A program made the position numbers and the translations under genes. The notes below the pieces were generated by a model, which was given only the letters and a program-made list of their open reading frames with translations, was not told the origin of the DNA and did not search any database. Positions 59,791 through 64,000 of a stretch of DNA of 64,000 nucleotides are shown piece by piece. Each line of letters begins with the position of its first letter. Within the stretch, counting starts at the first letter, position 1. Source of the stretch: Streptomyces sp. Alt3 (GTDB taxonomy: Bacteria > Actinomycetota > Actinomycetes > Streptomycetales > Streptomycetaceae); assembly GCF_030719215.1 (NCBI RefSeq), contig NZ_CP120983.1, positions 682,001-746,000 on the forward strand. The letters run 5' to 3'.

Positions 59791-61697
59791 GTCCCGCTCT
59801 CCTTCGGCATGCGGCGCCCTCCCGTCCCCGTGCGGCGCTCCAGCACCGTGCTGATGCGGCCTGCGATCTCCACCGGCGTGAGTCCGGTCTCGGCGAGCAC
59901 CTCACCGCGGCCCCCATGGGCGAGGAACCGCTCGGGGATCCCGAACGTCCGCAGCGGTACGTCGACGCCTGCGTCCCGCAGCGCCTGTCCCACGGCCCAG
60001 CCGACTCCACCGGCCCTGCTGTTGTCCTCGACGACCGCCACCAGCTCGTGCTGCCCGGCGAGGGCCGGCAGCCGGTCGTCGACCGGCTTGACCCAGCGGG
60101 GGTCGACCACCGTGCAGCCGATGCCCGAACCGGCGAGCAGGTCGGCGGTCCGCAGACAGACCGGGGCGAGCGCACCGACGGCCACCAGCAGGACGTCGGG
60201 GTCCGGGGCGCGGTGCAGGACGTCCATCCCGCCGATCCTCCCCACGGACGCGACCGGCTCGCCCACCGTCTCCTTGGGGAACCGGATCACCGTCGGTGCG
60301 TCGTCCACGTCCACGGCCTCTCGCAGCTCCTCGCGCAGCCGGTCGGCGTCACGCGGGGCGGCGATCCGGAGCCCGGGGACGACCTGGAGCACGGACATGT
60401 CCCACACTCCGTTGTGCGAGGGGCCGTCCGCCCCGGTCACTCCGGCACGGTCCAGGACGAAGGTCACCCCGCACCGGTGCAGGGCGACGTCCATCAGGAC
60501 CTGGTCGAAAGCCCGGTTGAGGAAGGTCGAGTAGACGGCGACGACCGGATGCAGACCTCCGGTGGCCAGCCCCGCGGCGGAGACCGCCGCATGCTGCTCG
60601 GCGATCCCGACGTCCCAGATGCGGCCGGGGAACTCCTTCGCGAACCGGGTCAGCCCGACCGGGTGCGTCATCGCGGCCGTGATCGCGACGACATCGGGGC
60701 GCTCGGCGCCGATCTCCGCGATCTCGTCACCGAACACCGAGGTCCACGACGGGGCTGCCGGGACCACGAGTGGTTCGCAGGTCTGCGGATCGATCATGCC
60801 GACGGTGTGGAAGCGGTCGGCGTCGTCGGCCAGGGCGGGCGGATAGCCCCGGCCCTTCTCCGTGATGCAGTGCACCAGTACCGGGCCGCGGAACCGCTTG
60901 GCGCGCCGCAGCGCCGACTCGACCGCCGCGGTGTCGTGCCCGTCGACGGGGCCGACGTACTTCAGGCCCAGGTCCTCGAACATGCCCTGCGGGGCGAAGG
61001 TGTCCTTGAAGCCCTTCTTCGCGCCGTGCAGCGACCCGTACAGCGGCGGCCCGATGACCGGGGTCTGCTGGAGCACGCCCTTGCCCCAGGACAGGAAGCG
61101 TTCGTAGCCGTCGGTGGTACGCAGGATCGCGAGGTGGTCGGCGAGCCCGCCGATGGTGGGGGCGTACGAGCGCTCGTTGTCGTTCACCACGATGATCAGG
61201 GGGCGGTCCGGGGCCGCGGCGATGTTGTTGAGCGCTTCCCAGGCCATGCCGCCGGTCAGAGCCCCGTCGCCGATGACCGCCACCACGTGACGCCGCCGCC
61301 CGAGCACCTCGTCGGCCTTGGCCAGGCCGTCGGCCCAGCCGAGCACGGTGGAGGCGTGGGAGTTCTCGATGACGTCGTGCTCGGACTCCTCGCGGGACGG
61401 GTAGCCGGAGAGACCGCCCCTGCCCCGCAGCCCGGAGAAGTCCTGACGCCCGGTCAGCAGCTTGTGGACGTAGCTCTGGTGTCCGGTGTCCCACAGGATC
61501 CGGTCCACGGGCGAGTCGAAGACCCGGTGGAGCGCGATCGTGAGTTCGACCACGCCTAGGTTGGGGCCGAGATGGCCGCCCGTCCTCGTCACCGCGTGGA
61601 CGAGGAACGCCCTGATCTCCTGGGCGAGTTCACCGAGCTGCGGTCGGCCGAGCGCCTTGAGCTCCTGCGGCCCCTTGATCGACTCGAGCAGCGTCAC
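59787..61697 (-). CDS. dxs: 1-deoxy-D-xylulose-5-phosphate synthase
   Basis: 636-residue thiamine-diphosphate enzyme that makes DXP from pyruvate and glyceraldehyde phosphate, first step of the MEP isoprenoid pathway. [34 protein letters not shown]; ThDP motif [36 protein letters not shown]; and C-terminal [28 protein letters not shown]. Typical of cluster-borne second dxs copies in hopanoid producers. GTG 61697 with AGGGGGA upstream. Preceded by a 160-base gap where ispG sits in S. coelicolor. Confidence 0.93.
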   Translation of the reverse strand: MTLLESIKGPQELKALGRPQLGELAQEIRAFLVHAVTRTGGHLGPNLGVVELTIALHRVFDSPVDRILWDTGHQSYVHKLLTGRQDFSGLRGRGGLSGYPSREESEHDVIENSHASTVLGWADGLAKADEVLGRRRHVVAVIGDGALTGGMAWEALNNIAAAPDRPLIIVVNDNERSYAPTIGGLADHLAILRTTDGYERFLSWGKGVLQQTPVIGPPLYGSLHGAKKGFKDTFAPQGMFEDLGLKYVGPVDGHDTAAVESALRRAKRFRGPVLVHCITEKGRGYPPALADDADRFHTVGMIDPQTCEPLVVPAAPSWTSVFGDEIAEIGAERPDVVAITAAMTHPVGLTRFAKEFPGRIWDVGIAEQHAAVSAAGLATGGLHPVVAVYSTFLNRAFDQVLMDVALHRCGVTFVLDRAGVTGADGPSHNGVWDMSVLQVVPGLRIAAPRDADRLREELREAVDVDDAPTVIRFPKETVGEPVASVGRIGGMDVLHRAPDPDVLLVAVGALAPVCLRTADLLAGSGIGCTVVDPRWVKPVDDRLPALAGQHELVAVVEDNSRAGGVGWAVGQALRDAGVDVPLRTFGIPERFLAHGGRGEVLAETGLTPVEIAGRISTVLERRTGTGGRRMPKESGT

Positions 61698-61857
61698 GTC
61701 CGGTCCCCCTCTCTCTGGTCCTGTCGTCGGCCCACGGCCGCCGTCCGCAGCCCCGCCTCCGGCCCGGCCTCGGTGAACCGCCGGGGGGGACGGCGCGAGG
61801 GGCCGGACCGGCGGCCCGGGGAGGCCCGGTGCGGCCGGCTCCGGCTCCCTCGTTTCG

Positions 61858-62877
61858 TCAGCTGCCCCCGCCGACGGTCTCCCGCGCCGCCCGCAGCGAC
61901 TCCTTCAGCGATCCCATGGTGGCGAGCACCGCAGTGGGTTCGTAGCCGCAGTGCGCCATGCAGTTGGCGCAGCGCGGGTCCTTGCCCCGGCCGTACTTGT
62001 CCCAGTCGGTGTCCTCGATGAGCTCCCGGTAGGTGGGGACGTAGCCGTCGCTCATCAGGTAGCAGGGCCGCTGCCATCCGAAGAGCGAGTAGTTGGGGAT
62101 CGCCCAGGCCGTGCACGGGAAGTCGGCCTTGCCCTCAAGGAAGTCGAGGAAGAGCGGTGAGTGGTTGAGCCTCCACCGGCCCCGGTTGCCGCCGGCGAAG
62201 GACTTCTTGAAGAGCTCGCGGGTCTGCTCGACCCCCAGGAAGTGCTCCTGGTCAGGCGCCTTCTCGTAGGCGTAGGCGGGCGAGATCATCATCTCGTCGA
62301 CCTTCAGTTCGTCGTTGAGGTAGTTGAGGACCTCGATGACGGTCTGCGGGGTGTCCGTGTTGAAGAAGGTGGAGTTGGTGGTGACCCGGAAGCCGCGCCG
62401 CTTGGCCTCCTTCATGGCCTCCACCGCCTCGTCGAAGACCCCTTCCTTGGCCACCGACTCGTCGTGCCGCTCGCGCAGTCCGTCGATGTGCACGGCGAAG
62501 GCGAAGTAGGGCGACGGGGTGAACTTCTCCAGCTTCTTGCGCATCAGCATGGCGTTGGTGCAGAGGAAGACGTACTTCTTCCTTGCCACCAGCTGACGCA
62601 CGATCTCGTCGATCTGCGGGTGCATCAGTGGCTCGCCACCGGCGATGGAGACCATCGGGGCACCTGACTCCAGCACCGCCCCGACGGCCTGCGCGACCGG
62701 CATGCGCTGCTTGAGCACTCCGGCCGGGTGCTGGATCTTCCCGCAGCCCTCGCACGCAAGATTGCAGGCGAACAAGGGTTCCAGCTCGACGATCAGCGGG
62801 AACTTCTCGCGCCTGCGGAGTTTCTGTTCGAAGAGATACGTCGCAACCTTGATGGACTGGCGAAGCGGCATGGCCAT
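61858..62877 (-). CDS. hpnH: Adenosyl-hopene transferase HpnH (radical SAM)
   Basis: 339-residue radical SAM enzyme that joins a 5'-deoxyadenosyl group to diploptene, the first step of extended hopanoid formation. Cluster motif [19 protein letters not shown] (CxxxCxxC), then [71 protein letters not shown], and C-terminal [16 protein letters not shown] with extra cysteines. ATG 62877 has AGGAGG nine bases upstream, six bases after the hpnG stop. Confidence 0.95.
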   Translation of the reverse strand: MAMPLRQSIKVATYLFEQKLRRREKFPLIVELEPLFACNLACEGCGKIQHPAGVLKQRMPVAQAVGAVLESGAPMVSIAGGEPLMHPQIDEIVRQLVARKKYVFLCTNAMLMRKKLEKFTPSPYFAFAVHIDGLRERHDESVAKEGVFDEAVEAMKEAKRRGFRVTTNSTFFNTDTPQTVIEVLNYLNDELKVDEMMISPAYAYEKAPDQEHFLGVEQTRELFKKSFAGGNRGRWRLNHSPLFLDFLEGKADFPCTAWAIPNYSLFGWQRPCYLMSDGYVPTYRELIEDTDWDKYGRGKDPRCANCMAHCGYEPTAVLATMGSLKESLRAARETVGGGS

Positions 62878-62883
62878 CTGGGC

Positions 62884-63543
62884 TCACCTCCTGGGGAGCA
62901 GCAAAGATCGGTGCCATTCATGGAAAGCCGGAAGGACGGCACGAAGAACGCGGAATGCCGATATTCCACCGCGGACCGTGCCGATACGGACGAGCTCATG
63001 CTCTGGAGCGTCCACTACCACCCGTACGGCCGCAACAGGGCGTGGCCCCGTCCGGACGGCGGTGCGCAGCGTGGCCGCGGACTCCATGTCCACCGCGATG
63101 GCACCGGCGGCCCTGAGACCGGCCCGCTCCGGGCCCCGGACGACGTGTCCGGAGCCGGTCAGCGGGCCGGTGTGGACCGTACGTCCGGGCACCGCTCTGA
63201 CCAGTGCGTCGACCAGCAGACCGGTTCCGGTGCAGGCCGTGGTGCCACCGGCGTCCCTTGTCTCCTCGGCCACCACGAGGTCCCCCGGGTGCATGCCGGG
63301 TTCCAGCCCGGCGCAGAAGCCCGAGGCGATGACGGCGGTGCCGCCTGCGCCGGGCCGCCCCAGCGCCTCGCGGACGGCGCTCTCCGCGGCCCGGGGGCCC
63401 ATCCCGGACCTGATGATGCTGACGGGGCCGGGACCCGGTTCGCCGCCCCTCCTGCCGGTACGCAGGGCGAAGCGCTCGATGCCGAGCGCGCAGGCGATCA
63501 GCAGCGGAGTGGTCGGACCGGGCGGCACCTCGGCGCCACCCAT
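62884..63543 (-). CDS. hpnG: HpnG-like nucleosidase (adenosylhopane to ribosylhopane)
   Basis: 219-residue phosphorylase-fold protein that removes adenine from adenosylhopane. Visible family regions: LLIACALGIERFALR, VSIIRSGMGPRAAESAV, VIASGFCAGLEPGMHPGDLVVAEE, and AAGAIAVDMESAA, the purine nucleoside phosphorylase-type active-site segment. Lies four bases after the squalene-hopene cyclase stop and six before hpnH, so the genes are translated from one message. Confidence 0.92.
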   Translation of the reverse strand: MGGAEVPPGPTTPLLIACALGIERFALRTGRRGGEPGPGPVSIIRSGMGPRAAESAVREALGRPGAGGTAVIASGFCAGLEPGMHPGDLVVAEETRDAGGTTACTGTGLLVDALVRAVPGRTVHTGPLTGSGHVVRGPERAGLRAAGAIAVDMESAATLRTAVRTGPRPVAAVRVVVDAPEHELVRIGTVRGGISAFRVLRAVLPAFHEWHRSLLLPRR

Positions 63544-63547
63544 CGGT

Positions 63548-64000
63548 TCAGGCCCCCTTGCCGGTGCCGGCGCCGATGGCGGAAGCGGTGGCGAAGGGGT
63601 CGCCGTAGACGTACCGGCCGAGGGCGGTCAGGGGGAACACCTGACGGTAGAGGTGGTAGTTGATGGAGAAGTCCCAGGGGAATCCGGTCCCGGTGAAATG
63701 GGGTTCGTCCCATGAGCCGTCGGCCTGCTGGGTCGCCGCCAGCCAGGCGACTCCCCGCTCCACGGACCTGGTCTCCCGCTCCCCCGCGGCCAGCAGGGCG
63801 AGAAGTGCCCAGCCGGTCTGGGAGGGGGTCGAGCTGCCGTGGCCGATCCACTTCTCCTCACGGTAGGAGCGCAGGTCCTCGCCCCATCCGCCGTCGTCGT
63901 TCTGCACGGACTTCAGCCAGTCGACGGCCCTGCGCACCGCGGGGTGCGCGGCGGGCAGACCGGCCGCGATCAGTGCGGGCACCACGGAGCCCGTTCCGTA
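63548..64000 (-). CDS. shc: Squalene-hopene cyclase, C-terminal part (runs off the window)
   Basis: The frame enters from the right edge and gives the last 150 residues of a class II terpene cyclase that folds squalene into hopene at the membrane surface. QW-type repeats are present: VQNDDGGWGED, STPSQTGWALLALLAAGE, QQADGSWDEPHFTGTGFPWDF, followed by YHLYRQVFPLTALGRYVYGD near the C-terminus. Catalytic DxDD motif lies outside the window. First visible gene of the hopanoid operon on this side. Confidence 0.95.
   Translation of the reverse strand, partial: YGTGSVVPALIAAGLPAAHPAVRRAVDWLKSVQNDDGGWGEDLRSYREEKWIGHGSSTPSQTGWALLALLAAGERETRSVERGVAWLAATQQADGSWDEPHFTGTGFPWDFSINYHLYRQVFPLTALGRYVYGDPFATASAIGAGTGKGA

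Noticed and set aside
61698..61857. Remnant of ispG
   Set aside because: No frame in either strand shows IspG-like sequence, so absence rather than decay is reported.

Overview
The window is very GC-rich. Its contents point to a Streptomyces or close relative: a CvnABCD conservon, Tat-dependent and lipoprotein signal peptides, sugar ABC operons lacking their own ATPase gene, a c-di-AMP riboswitch ahead of a LysM/M23 peptidase, and a hopanoid cluster ending in an XRE-cupin regulator and a tiny membrane protein. All assignments come from reading the sequence and remembered family motifs; no search was run. No IS element, prophage, CRISPR array or rRNA was seen; there is one tRNA, Pro(GGG).

Layout. 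0.2-7.3 kb: Tat-exported alkylsulfatase, acyl-CoA dehydrogenase and acyl-CoA ligase, divergent from a TetR regulator with an operator-like dyad between them, then an MFS transporter. 7.6-8.8 kb: a frameshifted beta-lactamase-fold hydrolase. 9.0-10.9 kb: tRNA-Pro and a two-subunit transketolase behind a SoxR/MerR-type promoter. 11.2-14.2 kb: a secreted ThuA/sugar-dehydrogenase/PKD/CBM fusion. 14.2-17.6 kb: the conservon. 18-23.4 kb: GH42 beta-galactosidase and a divergent LacI regulator with strong palindromes between them, and an ABC exporter. 23.5-29.6 kb: small single-domain proteins, a decayed SDR end and a B3/B4-domain protein facing an XRE-cupin regulator. 29.7-36.8 kb: a sugar uptake and catabolism operon (binding protein, two permeases, PfkB kinase, GH4 glycosidase, Gfo/Idh/MocA dehydrogenase). 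37-38 kb: secreted GH114-like protein. 38.1-41.7 kb: molybdopterin-domain protein and modABC. 41.9-45.7 kb: MBL hydrolase, PPOX protein, amino-acid dehydrogenase and TetR regulator.

45.8-54.1 kb is the least understood part. Two leftward genes (a DUF6745-like protein and a small partner) face, across a 9-bp minisatellite, a tightly coupled six-gene operon that I recognise as the uncharacterised STM4011-STM4015 set: two tandem leucine-rich proteins, an ATP-grasp enzyme, an alkaline-phosphatase-superfamily hydrolase and two radical SAM enzymes. It has the enzyme content of a modification or small-molecule pathway of unknown product and is the best candidate here for an undescribed system.

54.1-57.6 kb: SGNH hydrolase, riboswitch-controlled LysM/M23 peptidase, tyrosine phosphatase. 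57.4-64 kb: the distal hopanoid cluster on the minus strand (shc, hpnG, hpnH, dxs, class III aminotransferase, then the XRE-cupin regulator and a 57-residue membrane protein). Unlike the S. coelicolor arrangement as I remember it, ispG is missing between hpnH and dxs.
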